Assembly (NCBI RefSeq): GCF_003584645.1
Contig: NZ_AP017928.1
Coordinates: forward strand, 4,540,833 to 4,604,832
Origin: Methylocaldum marinum
Lineage (GTDB): Bacteria > Pseudomonadota > Gammaproteobacteria > Methylococcales > Methylococcaceae
Direction of reading: 5' to 3'
DNA length: 64,000 nucleotides
Shown here: positions 41,882 to 50,124 of the stretch, piece after piece
Layout: the number at the start of each line of letters is the position of its first letter
Position numbering within the stretch: position 1 is the first letter of the stretch
Notes under the pieces: generated by a model
What the model saw: the letters and a program-made list of their open reading frames with translations, nothing else
The model's database searches: none
Told to the model about the DNA's origin: nothing
Made by a program: the position numbers and the translations under genes

Positions 41882-42354
41882 AGTGTGGCATTTTTTTTAC
41901 CGCTGTAGTGGATGCGTTGCCCCAGGTCGTTGACGGGGCGGTTGATGCGCCTTTCCGTCCCGTCTATGCCCAAGTCCTGCCGCGCCTCCTGCTCCAGCCT
42001 GGACAGCATCTCCTCGGTGAGCCGGGCGGGCTTGTGCCCGCGGGCGTCAAGTGTCTTGTTGAGCACCCTGCTCAACAGGTGGATCGTGAAGTTGGCCTGG
42101 GGTTGGCTCATGCCGAACAGATGCGCGATGACCTCTTGCAGAGGGTAGGTCTTCAGATAGAACAGGATGAACAGCAGCCGGTCGGCCATGCTCGCGATAA
42201 TCGGCGGACGCCCTCCTTTAGTCAGATTCCTGCCGGTTTCTTCGGCCCATGTCGCCGCAAAAGAAACCAAGAGTTCCTCAAACTCGGAGGCCTTCAGACT
42301 GGTCATGGCCATCAATGTCTTCGGCTTTTGCTTCACGTCTTCGTAGGAAAGCAT
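41878..42354 (-). CDS. IS5-like transposase, DNA-binding part
   Basis: 158 residues with the HTH_Tnp_4 region: TKGGRPPIIASMADRLLFIL and TYPLQEVIAHLFGMSQPQAN. It ends 13 bases after the A8 slippery run (RIHYSGKKNATL), overlapping the DDE frame by four bases. Confidence 0.85.
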   Translation of the reverse strand: MLSYEDVKQKPKTLMAMTSLKASEFEELLVSFAATWAEETGRNLTKGGRPPIIASMADRLLFILFYLKTYPLQEVIAHLFGMSQPQANFTIHLLSRVLNKTLDARGHKPARLTEEMLSRLEQEARQDLGIDGTERRINRPVNDLGQRIHYSGKKNATL

Positions 42355-42501
42355 ACTCTTGCCCTTAGTTCTCTTAGTTCTCTTCGTTATTCAATGACAG
42401 ACTGTCATGCTAGTTTCCGATAATGTCTATTGGATGGTTTTATGGGCTGATGATATATCCGGATCAGTCCAGGCGTCGGCTAGATGTGTTTATTAAACGC
42501 C

Positions 42502-42876
42502 TCAGTCAAATACACCTATTTTGTCTAAAATCACGAGTAACAACATAAATGAGGTAGAGACAGTGGAAATCCCCCAGAAAACCCTGGCGAATATCCGATC
42601 AAAAAGAGTGGTGTTTTCATATAAAGCCTGATAATCAGGAGCCAGGTATGACAAGGTAGAGCGGCTAATTCTATCTCTAAGCCATTGGGGGGCAGATAAT
42701 GCACTAGCTACATTAAGAATGTCAAAGCCACTTACAAACTCGACACCAAGACGCCCTTTCATGTTTGGATTCTTTCTGAGTTTGCGAACCGTCAGTTGAC
42801 CAAACAGAACGTATAAAATGCAGGTGAAAAGCATTCCCACCAAACCTAAAGTAAAAAGTTGTAAAAATAAACTCAT
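42502..42876 (-). CDS. Small two-helix membrane protein, putative immunity copy 1
   Basis: 124 residues. Helix 1 at about 4-26 (QLFTLGLVGMLFTCILYVLF), a conserved cytoplasm-side block FGQLTVRKLRKNPNMKGRLG and EFVSGFDILNVASALSAPQW, then helix 2 at about 98-120 (GISTVSTSFMLLLVILDKIG). Starts on the ATGA that ends the 321-aa gene, so the two are made together. Followed by a 73-base spacer also found after copy 2. A membrane partner with fixed coupling to a hydrophobic-domain protein fits an immunity protein against a membrane-active toxin; this is inference. Confidence 0.8.
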   Translation of the reverse strand: MSLFLQLFTLGLVGMLFTCILYVLFGQLTVRKLRKNPNMKGRLGVEFVSGFDILNVASALSAPQWLRDRISRSTLSYLAPDYQALYENTTLFDRIFARVFWGISTVSTSFMLLLVILDKIGVFD

Positions 42877-43838
42877 CTTATATTTAACGAAGTCATTATT
42901 AAATCATACGCATCACCGCTGTGTTCTTTAACCAAATAATTCATTCCCATTGATGCTCCAGCCGCAGCACCTGCGACAAGCGCTCCTCCAAGAATGAGTC
43001 CAACCCAGCCTGCTGGCGTGGCAGCCAGCAAAAGCACTAATCCTACTTCTGCAACTTTCAGACCAGTATAAGCACTGAGCGCAAAACTACTAGATTCAAT
43101 AAACAGCTCCCGCTCCCATTTCTCGCCTGCCTGATAACTGTTATGAATGTTACCCACTCGGCTGGTGAAATCGATCACGGCAAGTCCATTGCCCAAAAAG
43201 CTGGCATGCTTGGCGAACCTGACCAGATCACTGGCCTGCACCTGGCTGGTAACATTGAGCCTGGCGACGTTCCGGCTGCTTCTGGCAATGTTGGTGGCTC
43301 TTTGTGAACTCGTTAAGGGCGTGCCTCTATTCGACTTGATTTTCGCTGTTACGGCGTTAAGCTCATGCTGAAATTGTATCTGCAGCCTTTCAAAGGCGGC
43401 ATGCGCCTTCTGCCTGGCCAAAGCCTTTGTGGCGGATTTCGATTTTATCGCCGCCCGGTATTCCATAAGCGCATCCTGATAATTTTTCACGGCTCCTGCA
43501 AAACCACCAATGCGGTCAGTATATACGCTGGTTGCGGCGCCCATTAAGCCAATATTGTATTCCTGCAACTTTTTGGTGATTTCAGAAAGCGCGAGAACAT
43601 TGTCTTCGCCGAACGATAATGAAAGGTGCGTTAGTTCCTTGGCGACCGGCATGGGGTTAAGCTGAGTTAATATATGACGGTCAGCGAATGTATTTTCACC
43701 CATTAAATAAGGTGTATAAGCCTGCAGAGTGCCGGGACTGGAACAGGCCAGACCAGCTAAAGCGTCCATGGAAATACCGCATGTATTTTGTAGCTGACTT
43801 GCACTTAGCGGCTGGCTGCACAATAAGATTTCACTCAT
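42873..43838 (-). CDS. Putative membrane-active effector with glycine-rich hydrophobic C-terminus
   Basis: 321 residues from ATG 43838 after CAAGGAGAAAAA. Residues 1-60 hold four cysteines (LLCSQPLSA, NTCGISM, GLACSSPG). Residues about 75-210 are helical and partly coiled coil (ALSEITKKLQEYNIGLMGAA, KNYQDALMEYRAAIKSKSAT). From about residue 225 the module repeated downstream begins: NSYQAG, ERELFIESSSFALSA, the glycine-rich hairpin LLLAATPAGWVGLILGGALV, and the tail GDAYDLIMTSLNIR. No signal peptide. The architecture resembles pore-forming effectors of contact-dependent or type VI secretion systems, but no VgrG, PAAR or other secretion gene is in the window. Confidence 0.75.
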   Translation of the reverse strand: MSEILLCSQPLSASQLQNTCGISMDALAGLACSSPGTLQAYTPYLMGENTFADRHILTQLNPMPVAKELTHLSLSFGEDNVLALSEITKKLQEYNIGLMGAATSVYTDRIGGFAGAVKNYQDALMEYRAAIKSKSATKALARQKAHAAFERLQIQFQHELNAVTAKIKSNRGTPLTSSQRATNIARSSRNVARLNVTSQVQASDLVRFAKHASFLGNGLAVIDFTSRVGNIHNSYQAGEKWERELFIESSSFALSAYTGLKVAEVGLVLLLAATPAGWVGLILGGALVAGAAAGASMGMNYLVKEHSGDAYDLIMTSLNIR

Positions 43839-44590
43839 TTTTTCTCCTTGAAATTAATGAAAATCCGGTATCTAAAAAAATAGACTTAATGTATGAGGTG
43901 TGCAAGCGTGTCCTGGAATCCGTAACACGCCTTACTTGCTGCCAATCTCTGTTGGCTGATTACCTGACAAAATTTCTAACCAATTGATGGGACGGCAAAA
44001 AGAAACAAATACAGATGCGGTATGTCGTCCATCCATCGGGAACGGTCGGGGTGCTTGCGCGAAGCCCGCGTAGGATGTGGTGACGAAGGAACCGCATCGT
44101 TCGAGTTCGCGTTTCGATGCGCCTCCAATCGCCAACGGTCGCTTTAGTCGCGACCCTTCCAATCGCAAACGGCGTCTTCGGGAGCGCCGAAGCCACCCTT
44201 CCAATCGCAAACGGTTGGTTTAGCTGCAACGTTTTCTTCGTCGGTTCATTTCACGCAATCGGAGCACCGCGGTGGCGCCAACGGCCCGCTTCGAAGCGTG
44301 AGACGGAAATTCGGGGTGGGTATTTGTCAAAACGCGTTTGCCAAGACGAATCCTGGCGCTTTCTCTTTTCATGCCAACTGTAGGGGGAACTCGCGAGTCG
44401 CTGGGGAATTCGTTTCCGATGCCGCCGTTGGGCCGATGGCTTCGTCGGCAAAGGATTGCCGATACTGATTGATTTCATTCGGCACTCAAGCGGACATTCA
44501 TTGTAGGGCGGGTTAGCCCTTCGACGGAGCTCAGGACAGGCCCGAGGTTGCTCGGTGGGTTACGGCCTTGCGGCCTAACCCACCCTCTCA
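43839..44590 (+). other. Gap holding several dispersed repeats
   Basis: A copy of the GTAGGATG(C/T)GGTGACGAAGG family with CCAATCGCAAACGG units at 44064-44225, a GTCGGCAAAGGATTGCCG unit near 44450, and a copy of the GGTGGGTTACGGCCTTGCGG family at 44500-44587 that ends at the IS110 boundary. No gene is seen. Confidence 0.6.
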
Positions 44591-46330
44591 TAGCCCAGTC
44601 AAGTCCCCAATTTTTGGTTTCACAGGATCCTCTTTGCCAGCACGAATCCGGTGCGCCGTCAAAAACCTGAAAGGCGCAGAAGGACATCGTGCTGTCGGTT
44701 ATCGGTTAATAGGGGCTCGGTCTGGGTCTCCCGGATGCCACGCCAGGGCGTCAATCGAACCTCTCACATCGGATGTCCGGCAACCGGCATCGAATCAGTT
44801 CCATGGGATATCGCAACCCTGGGTCATCCTGGGGGGGGCCTCGGGACTACGTTGGGACCTGTAGCCGGTCTCAGGGTGGGTGGAAGGTCACCCCCAGGAA
44901 GACACCAAACCCTTGCCCATCAACACAGAACAACTTAGGTCATCGTCTCTCCTCGCTGTCCTCCCATGGGAGGCATCGGTCCTGTCCCCACCTCAAGCGG
45001 CCATCGGCCAGGTCTCGACCGTGAACAGCTTACGGGTCTCAAACGGCTCGCCGCGGGCCACATACCACAAGGCCTTGGCCAATTTCCGCATGACCGCCGT
45101 CACCGCCTTGCCCTTACGCCCCCCGTCACGCCCGGCTTTCCGCTCACACCAGTGGCGCACCACCGGATCGCGGTCGATCAACCGAAGCGCGGCAAAATAA
45201 AGGTATTGCCGGGCCAGCGACGGGCCCCGCTTGGTGATCTTCAGCTGGCCCTTGTGTTGACCGCTGGAGCGTTCCTTGAGGTTGAGCCCCAGGCTCTTCT
45301 GGTAACTGCGGGGCTCCGGATAGTCCAGCGGCGACCCTTGCGTCGCCAGCAGCACGGCACTGGTCGTCGACCCCACCACCGCCGCCATGCGCCGCAGAAC
45401 CGGCGTCTGCTCGACCTTGGCCTTCACGCGCCGTTCCAGCTCCCGCAACTCCTCGCGGGTCGCCAGCACATCCGCCGCCAGCCGCTGGATCAGTTCCCGT
45501 TCCGCCTCAAGACAGGGCACCCCCACACTCCGCGCCGCACTCGCCAGCACCGCGTCACGTTTGTCCGGGCGCAGACCTCGACCGCCCACTCGCCCCATCA
45601 AGAGCGCCGCCCCCTCCGGATCGGCGGCAATCCGCCCAGGCTCCCCATACACGGCCAACAGCTGCAGCAGCGTGACCGAGTCCAGCCCCAGCATCCCTAA
45701 CACCTCCGGCCAGTGCCGCGCCAACTGCGCTTCCAGCCGGTTCAAACCCCGCCGGTACCGCCCCTGGTACAACCGCAACAGCCCCTGTAAGGCCTTCATC
45801 TCCCGGCGCTCGTCCGAAACCTCCTCCCACACCTCGCTGACCCCTTCCAGATGCAGCCGCCCCATCACGTACGCCGCCTTCGCATCGTGCAAGCTCGGCA
45901 CCCCATCGTACACTTCCGCCGCATCATGCACCCGCTTCGGGCTCACCCGGTACACCGGCCAACCCTGCGCCACCAGCAGAGCACGCAAGGCATCTCCGTA
46001 CGTCCCGGTCGGCTCCATCACCACCTCCACCCGACAACGCCCTAGCCACCCCTTCAGCGTCTCCACCAGCGCCCGCGTCTGCTGCGGATGACGCCACCGC
46101 ACCGTCGCCAACACCTCCCGCTCTTCCGTCAGCAGTTGCGCCATGAACGCCTCCTTCGCCACGTCCACCGCCAACACCACCCGCTTACCTTCGAGCCGGC
46201 CCAAAACCGCCGACCCATCCATCTCGTCAAACGCCGTGCTACGATAGCTTCGCTTACCCATGGGGGATACCTCCTACGTCTTCCGGTTGATGGAACAAAA
46301 CCTTTGTACCGGACTTGAGGGTCCCCCTCC
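44590..46330 (-). mobile_element. IS110 family element with long non-coding end 3' of the transposase
   Basis: The transposase gene is followed by about 400 non-coding bases (44590-44992) and preceded by only about 70. TCAAGTCC at 44599-44606 and GGACTTGA at 46311-46318 are candidate subterminal inverted repeats. IS110-family elements carry a non-coding bridge RNA; in the IS1111 group it lies downstream of the transposase, as the layout here suggests. Boundaries are approximate. Repeats flank it on both sides, consistent with insertion into repeat DNA. Confidence 0.65.
44993..46261 (-). CDS. IS110 family transposase (DEDD)
   Basis: 422 residues from ATG 46261. N-terminal RuvC-like DEDD domain: VVLAVDVAKEAFMAQL near residue 30, VVMEPTGTYGDAL near residue 80, LHDAKAAYVMGRL near residue 125. 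A coiled-coil follows at about 150-300. The C-terminal Transposase_20 domain has AVVGSTTSAVLLAT, the catalytic-serine region near SGQHKGQLKITKRG, and LARQYLYFAALRL. Complete and probably active. This class recombines DNA guided by an RNA encoded in the element. Confidence 0.93.
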   Translation of the reverse strand: MGKRSYRSTAFDEMDGSAVLGRLEGKRVVLAVDVAKEAFMAQLLTEEREVLATVRWRHPQQTRALVETLKGWLGRCRVEVVMEPTGTYGDALRALLVAQGWPVYRVSPKRVHDAAEVYDGVPSLHDAKAAYVMGRLHLEGVSEVWEEVSDERREMKALQGLLRLYQGRYRRGLNRLEAQLARHWPEVLGMLGLDSVTLLQLLAVYGEPGRIAADPEGAALLMGRVGGRGLRPDKRDAVLASAARSVGVPCLEAERELIQRLAADVLATREELRELERRVKAKVEQTPVLRRMAAVVGSTTSAVLLATQGSPLDYPEPRSYQKSLGLNLKERSSGQHKGQLKITKRGPSLARQYLYFAALRLIDRDPVVRHWCERKAGRDGGRKGKAVTAVMRKLAKALWYVARGEPFETRKLFTVETWPMAA

Positions 46331-46384
46331 AACTCCCGTCAGAGCTCTCTTATAACTGACTACAAAAATGAATGCCTTTTGAGT

Positions 46385-46490
46385 CTCCAATTCGGAGAAG
46401 CGAGCTGTGCAACTGATTGATCTAACGGGCCCTCACCCAACCCTCTCCCGGAGGGCTTATTCAGAGCTTCCTTAACTTAAAGGCATTGGA
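46385..46490 (-). repeat. Palindromic repeat, same family as in the kinase gene
   Basis: GTCTCCAATTCGGAGAAGCG, ATTGATCTAACGGGCCCTCA and GCTTATTCAGAGCTTCCTTA, the reverse complement of the kinase-gene copy. Sits between the IS110 element and the transglutaminase operon. Confidence 0.8.
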
Positions 46491-46579
46491 GTTCCCGGTT
46501 CTTCGGGGTAATCCGGCCTGCTGCCAACGCTTTCTCCGATCCGAATCCATGGTGCGCCGGTTTCCGGTGAGACGGCGCG

Positions 46580-48892
46580 CTAATTCGAGCGGACCTTCGC
46601 GCGTCCGGCCGGGGTCACGAGGGTGGTGATCGCCATGAAGTCGCTGAAACACGCTTCGGCCTCTCGGGCTTGCAGCGGCCCCGTCCCATAACGGGCCTTC
46701 TGGAATACCCGGATCAAGCGGCGCAGGGCGTCGCCCGCGGGTTCCCAATGTCTCGCCACCTGCGCCCGGTATTCCTCCTCGGTTTGCGCCGGATCACGCG
46801 GGAAGCCGCGCCGGGCCAGCCAGCGTTCGGTCTCTCCGTAACAAACCCGCGCGAACCGCTGCGGATCGCTCCGGCGTGCGGCCTGCACCCGGCGCAGGGC
46901 GAGCCGGTCGCGTATCGGCGTCGCCACGGTGTGCCAGCCGAACCGGATCAGCAGTCCCAGGATGACCAAGCCGGCCAGATAAGGTCCCGCTTCTTCCGCG
47001 AATTTCATCGCGGCTTCCGATAATCGCGTGAATCCGTGCACCACGGCGTCCTTGATCAGACGCAGGGTTTCCGCCAGGCTGGGCCAGCCGCCGTCGGTTT
47101 CGGGGGACAGCAGTTCCGTCTGCCGGGCGAGATTGTCGATGTAGCGCTCCAACTGCCGGGCGGTGAGGGCAGCGGACGGCTCGGGCCGGGGCAGGTCGTA
47201 ATAGGCGGTGGGCTCGAACAGCACCCAGCCGTGGTCCGGAAACCAGGCTTCGACCCAGGCATGGCCGTCCAGCACCCGGACTTCGTAATAACCGGTCATG
47301 GGATTGAGGTTGGTCGCCGCGAAACCGGTCACCAGCCGGGACGGGATGCCGCGGGTGCGCAGCATGACCGCCATGGCGCTGGCGAAGAATTCGCAGTGGC
47401 CGCGCCGGGTCTCGAACAGGAATTCCGCCAGGGGCGTGGTGTTCTGCGAGGCGAGCGTGTCGAGGGTATAGGCATATTGGGTGCGGAGATGGTTCTCCAG
47501 TTCGAGCGCGGCGTCGAAGGGCGTGGCCGCGGCAGCCGTCACCCGCTCGGCCAGCTGGGCGATGCGCGGGTCCTGGCCGTCCGGGAGTTGCAGGTAGGCC
47601 GCAGCGTCCTTGGGCGGAGACGAATCATGCGCGAGATGGCCTTCGACCCGGCGGAAGCGGCTGGATACCTGGTACACGGTGCCGGCTTCCAGTCCTCTCG
47701 GAATCCTCAGCGCCCCGTAGCGGTCGACGCCCACGACGGAACCGGGGAAACCCAGGTCGACCGCTTGCGAAGCGGCGAACAGCGAGGGCTGGGCGATGGA
47801 GGTGGCGACCTCGACGACCTGCTTGATCGGTTCCGGTGCGAGAGGTGCGGGGTCCAGCGCGAGCCGGCCCCGTTCCAGGCGCCGCTTGCGCTCCGCCCGG
47901 CTGCGGCGGCTCCAGTGTAATCCGTCGAAAGTGTCGAACACCCGGCCGGTGAGATACAGGGGTTGCGGCGCCTGGACGTAAAGCAGGATGTCGTTGGACG
48001 TGCCGCGCGCACCGCCGCTCTTGGTCCCGGTCCGGCCGGAAGAGGTCTGGTCGATGCGGAAATCTTCTTCGAAACCGGAGTAATCGTATTGCTCGTCGCG
48101 GCGGGCCGGCGGCCGGTCGGTCTCGGCGTCGCCGGACGGCTCCGAAAGATCCTGCCGGTTCGTGTCATTTTCGTCGTCTCCAGCGTCCTTTTCGGACTCG
48201 GTATCGGCCTCCCGCTCCCATTTCGAATCGAAATAATCGTGGCCGCCGGCGTCCATGTAAGCCCCCAGCTTGGCCGCCGGCGGTCGGGGCATGAACAGGT
48301 AGATCGTCCCGGCCGTCAGCAGGACAGCGGTGGTCAGGGCCAGTACGTTGGCCGGCGGCAGCAGCGCACGCGTGTCGGCGGCGATTCCCGCGGCCCGGGC
48401 GCGGCAGGCCTGGGCATGGAGCAGCACCAGGGTGTAGACCGCCGCCAGCGCGTACAGGGCCAGCCATACCAGGAACCAGCCGCTCTTGCTGTGTCCCGAG
48501 GCGAACAGGACCGCCACGAAGGAAATCGCCAGGGCGAAATAGGCGTCCCGGCGGGTGTGCAGGCGGAAATTCTGGGCCGCTTGCAGCCACAGCAGCAGGA
48601 GCAGCAGGGCGCGGGCCAGGCCGTGGGGCAGCGCCAGCAGGAAGGCGAGCATTCCCAAGGCTGCCGCGCCCTGATTGAGTTGCTTGGGCAGGGACGCCTC
48701 GGGGTCCTGGGTGGCTCCGACGGCGAGTCCCGCCCCGAAAACCACGGCCCAGAACAGTGTCGACCCGAGCGCGCCGGCGAGGGGCTGCAGCGAGGCCTGG
48801 GCCAGGGCGGCGCCGGACAGGAGACTCCACAGGCTGAGATACAGCCGGCGATCGGCCAGCGGTTGCTGGTGGGCGATCTCGAGGGCGCTCAT
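46580..48892 (-). CDS. Membrane transglutaminase-domain protein (TgpA/DUF3488 type)
   Basis: 770 residues. Six or so membrane helices in the first 205 residues, a periplasmic acidic linker, then a transglutaminase-like cysteine-protease fold: catalytic Cys in RRGHCEFFASAM near residue 500, His in LDGHAWVEAWFP near residue 540, Asp-type position near WVLFEPTAYYD. A last membrane helix at about 640-660 and a cytoplasmic DUF4129-like tail follow. Related TgpA is essential in Pseudomonas, role unclear. Its ATG overlaps the DUF58 stop by four bases. Confidence 0.93.
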   Translation of the reverse strand: MSALEIAHQQPLADRRLYLSLWSLLSGAALAQASLQPLAGALGSTLFWAVVFGAGLAVGATQDPEASLPKQLNQGAAALGMLAFLLALPHGLARALLLLLLWLQAAQNFRLHTRRDAYFALAISFVAVLFASGHSKSGWFLVWLALYALAAVYTLVLLHAQACRARAAGIAADTRALLPPANVLALTTAVLLTAGTIYLFMPRPPAAKLGAYMDAGGHDYFDSKWEREADTESEKDAGDDENDTNRQDLSEPSGDAETDRPPARRDEQYDYSGFEEDFRIDQTSSGRTGTKSGGARGTSNDILLYVQAPQPLYLTGRVFDTFDGLHWSRRSRAERKRRLERGRLALDPAPLAPEPIKQVVEVATSIAQPSLFAASQAVDLGFPGSVVGVDRYGALRIPRGLEAGTVYQVSSRFRRVEGHLAHDSSPPKDAAAYLQLPDGQDPRIAQLAERVTAAAATPFDAALELENHLRTQYAYTLDTLASQNTTPLAEFLFETRRGHCEFFASAMAVMLRTRGIPSRLVTGFAATNLNPMTGYYEVRVLDGHAWVEAWFPDHGWVLFEPTAYYDLPRPEPSAALTARQLERYIDNLARQTELLSPETDGGWPSLAETLRLIKDAVVHGFTRLSEAAMKFAEEAGPYLAGLVILGLLIRFGWHTVATPIRDRLALRRVQAARRSDPQRFARVCYGETERWLARRGFPRDPAQTEEEYRAQVARHWEPAGDALRRLIRVFQKARYGTGPLQAREAEACFSDFMAITTLVTPAGRAKVRSN

Positions 48893-50124
48893 GTCGCGAA
48901 CACCTTCCCGAGGTCGTCGCCCCGGCGCACATGATAAATCCCGGAGCGCAACGACGCTTCGGAGCGCGGGTCGCGGCTCATCGGGAAGTCGAAGCTATGG
49001 CGGTCGAAGCACACCCAGCCCGGCGTCACGCGCCGGCCGGACAAGCGCACTGACAGCGTTTGGTCCAGAGTGACCTCGGTGCCGTGGTCGAACAGCACCA
49101 TCAGCCCTCCGCGGGGCAGGGAGGCCGTGGCGTGCTCGACGGCTTCGGCATACGGCGCCGAACCCTCGGCCTGCACCCGCGCCAATACGTCCAGGATGGA
49201 TTGGTTGTGTCCCCATCCGCGTCCCGGCGCCACCCGGTATATGCTTTTTCCCACGCCCAGGAGGCCGACGCCATGGCCTTCCCCTAAAGCGAATCGGGCG
49301 ATGGAGGCCGCGATCTTCACCGCGTATTCCAGCATCGATTCCCGGCCTTCCCCGGCCTGATGCTCCCGATTGAGGTCGAGCACGATCATCAGTTCGCTAC
49401 TCGCGAGCACCTCGTGCTCCTTGACCAGCAGGCGGCTCAGCCGGGCGGTGGAGCGCCAGTCGATGTAGCGCGGACTGTCGCCGCGCTGATAGTCGCGCAG
49501 CCCGAAAAACGATTCGTCCCCGCCCTTGACCGCTACCGCGCGCGATCCGAGGACCGGGGTGAGCGAAGCGTCCAGCCATTTCAGCCGGCGGATCGGAAAG
49601 GGGGCGGGATAGACCAGCAGCTCGGATTCGGTGCCGGGCAGTTCCAGCTCGCGCCAGCGGATTCCCAGGGGATACCCGGTGCGCAGCCGCAGCGGTCCGA
49701 GTGTGTAGGTGCCGCGGCAGTCGCAGCTCGCCTGCAGTTCCAGCTTAGCCCGTTCCCGCAGGCGCTCGATGAAGCCGCTTGGCTGTTGTTCCTCCTCGGG
49801 AGCGCAGGGGACCCGGTCCACCACTTCCAGCAGGTAGCGTGCGCCCCGGCCGGCGTGGCGGAGTTCCACCGTGAGCGGCAGCGGCTCTCCCTCGTGGACG
49901 CTGGGGGGATGGCGGCGGCGGGCCTCGATGCCGAGGAGGTGGCGCAAGGGCGCGAGGTGGGCGATCACCCAGGTCGCCAGCACCAGGGCCAGCAATCCGT
50001 AGAGCAGGGCGATGCCGCGGTTCCAGGCGATCAGCAGCAGCACCAGGGCGGTGGCCGGCAGCGCCACGCCGAGATGGAGCGCGGCCAGGCCGCGTTCAAT
50101 GCGGGCTTCCAGGGAGGCGTTCAT
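48889..50124 (-). CDS. DUF58 protein (VWA-like), MoxR partner
   Basis: 411 residues from ATG 50124. Two membrane helices at about 15-60 (LGVALPATALVLLLIAWNRG, LLYGLLALVLATWVIA), a beta domain, then the DUF58 signature GGDESFFGLRDYQRGDSPRY and IDWRSTARLSRLLVKEHE near residue 225, and a VWA-like fold (SELMIVLDLNREHQ). DUF58 proteins work with MoxR ATPases. One-base overlap with the MoxR stop and four-base overlap with the transglutaminase gene make a tight three-gene operon. Confidence 0.93.
   Translation of the reverse strand: MNASLEARIERGLAALHLGVALPATALVLLLIAWNRGIALLYGLLALVLATWVIAHLAPLRHLLGIEARRRHPPSVHEGEPLPLTVELRHAGRGARYLLEVVDRVPCAPEEEQQPSGFIERLRERAKLELQASCDCRGTYTLGPLRLRTGYPLGIRWRELELPGTESELLVYPAPFPIRRLKWLDASLTPVLGSRAVAVKGGDESFFGLRDYQRGDSPRYIDWRSTARLSRLLVKEHEVLASSELMIVLDLNREHQAGEGRESMLEYAVKIAASIARFALGEGHGVGLLGVGKSIYRVAPGRGWGHNQSILDVLARVQAEGSAPYAEAVEHATASLPRGGLMVLFDHGTEVTLDQTLSVRLSGRRVTPGWVCFDRHSFDFPMSRDPRSEASLRSGIYHVRRGDDLGKVFAT

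Larger units (their letters stand above)
41415..42428 (-). mobile_element. IS5 family (ISL2-like) element inserted in the module array
   Basis: 1014 bases. Perfect 16-base inverted ends, AGACATTATCGGAAAC, at 41415-41430 and 42413-42428. Flanked by ATT at 41412-41414 and 42429-42431, a 3-bp ANT-type duplication as in the ISL2 group. Two overlapping transposase frames are joined by a slippery A8. Confidence 0.88.

Noticed and set aside
42873..43838. Naming the 321-aa protein as a specific known type VI effector family
   Set aside because: No diagnostic motif and no secretion genes in the window; only the general architecture supports it.
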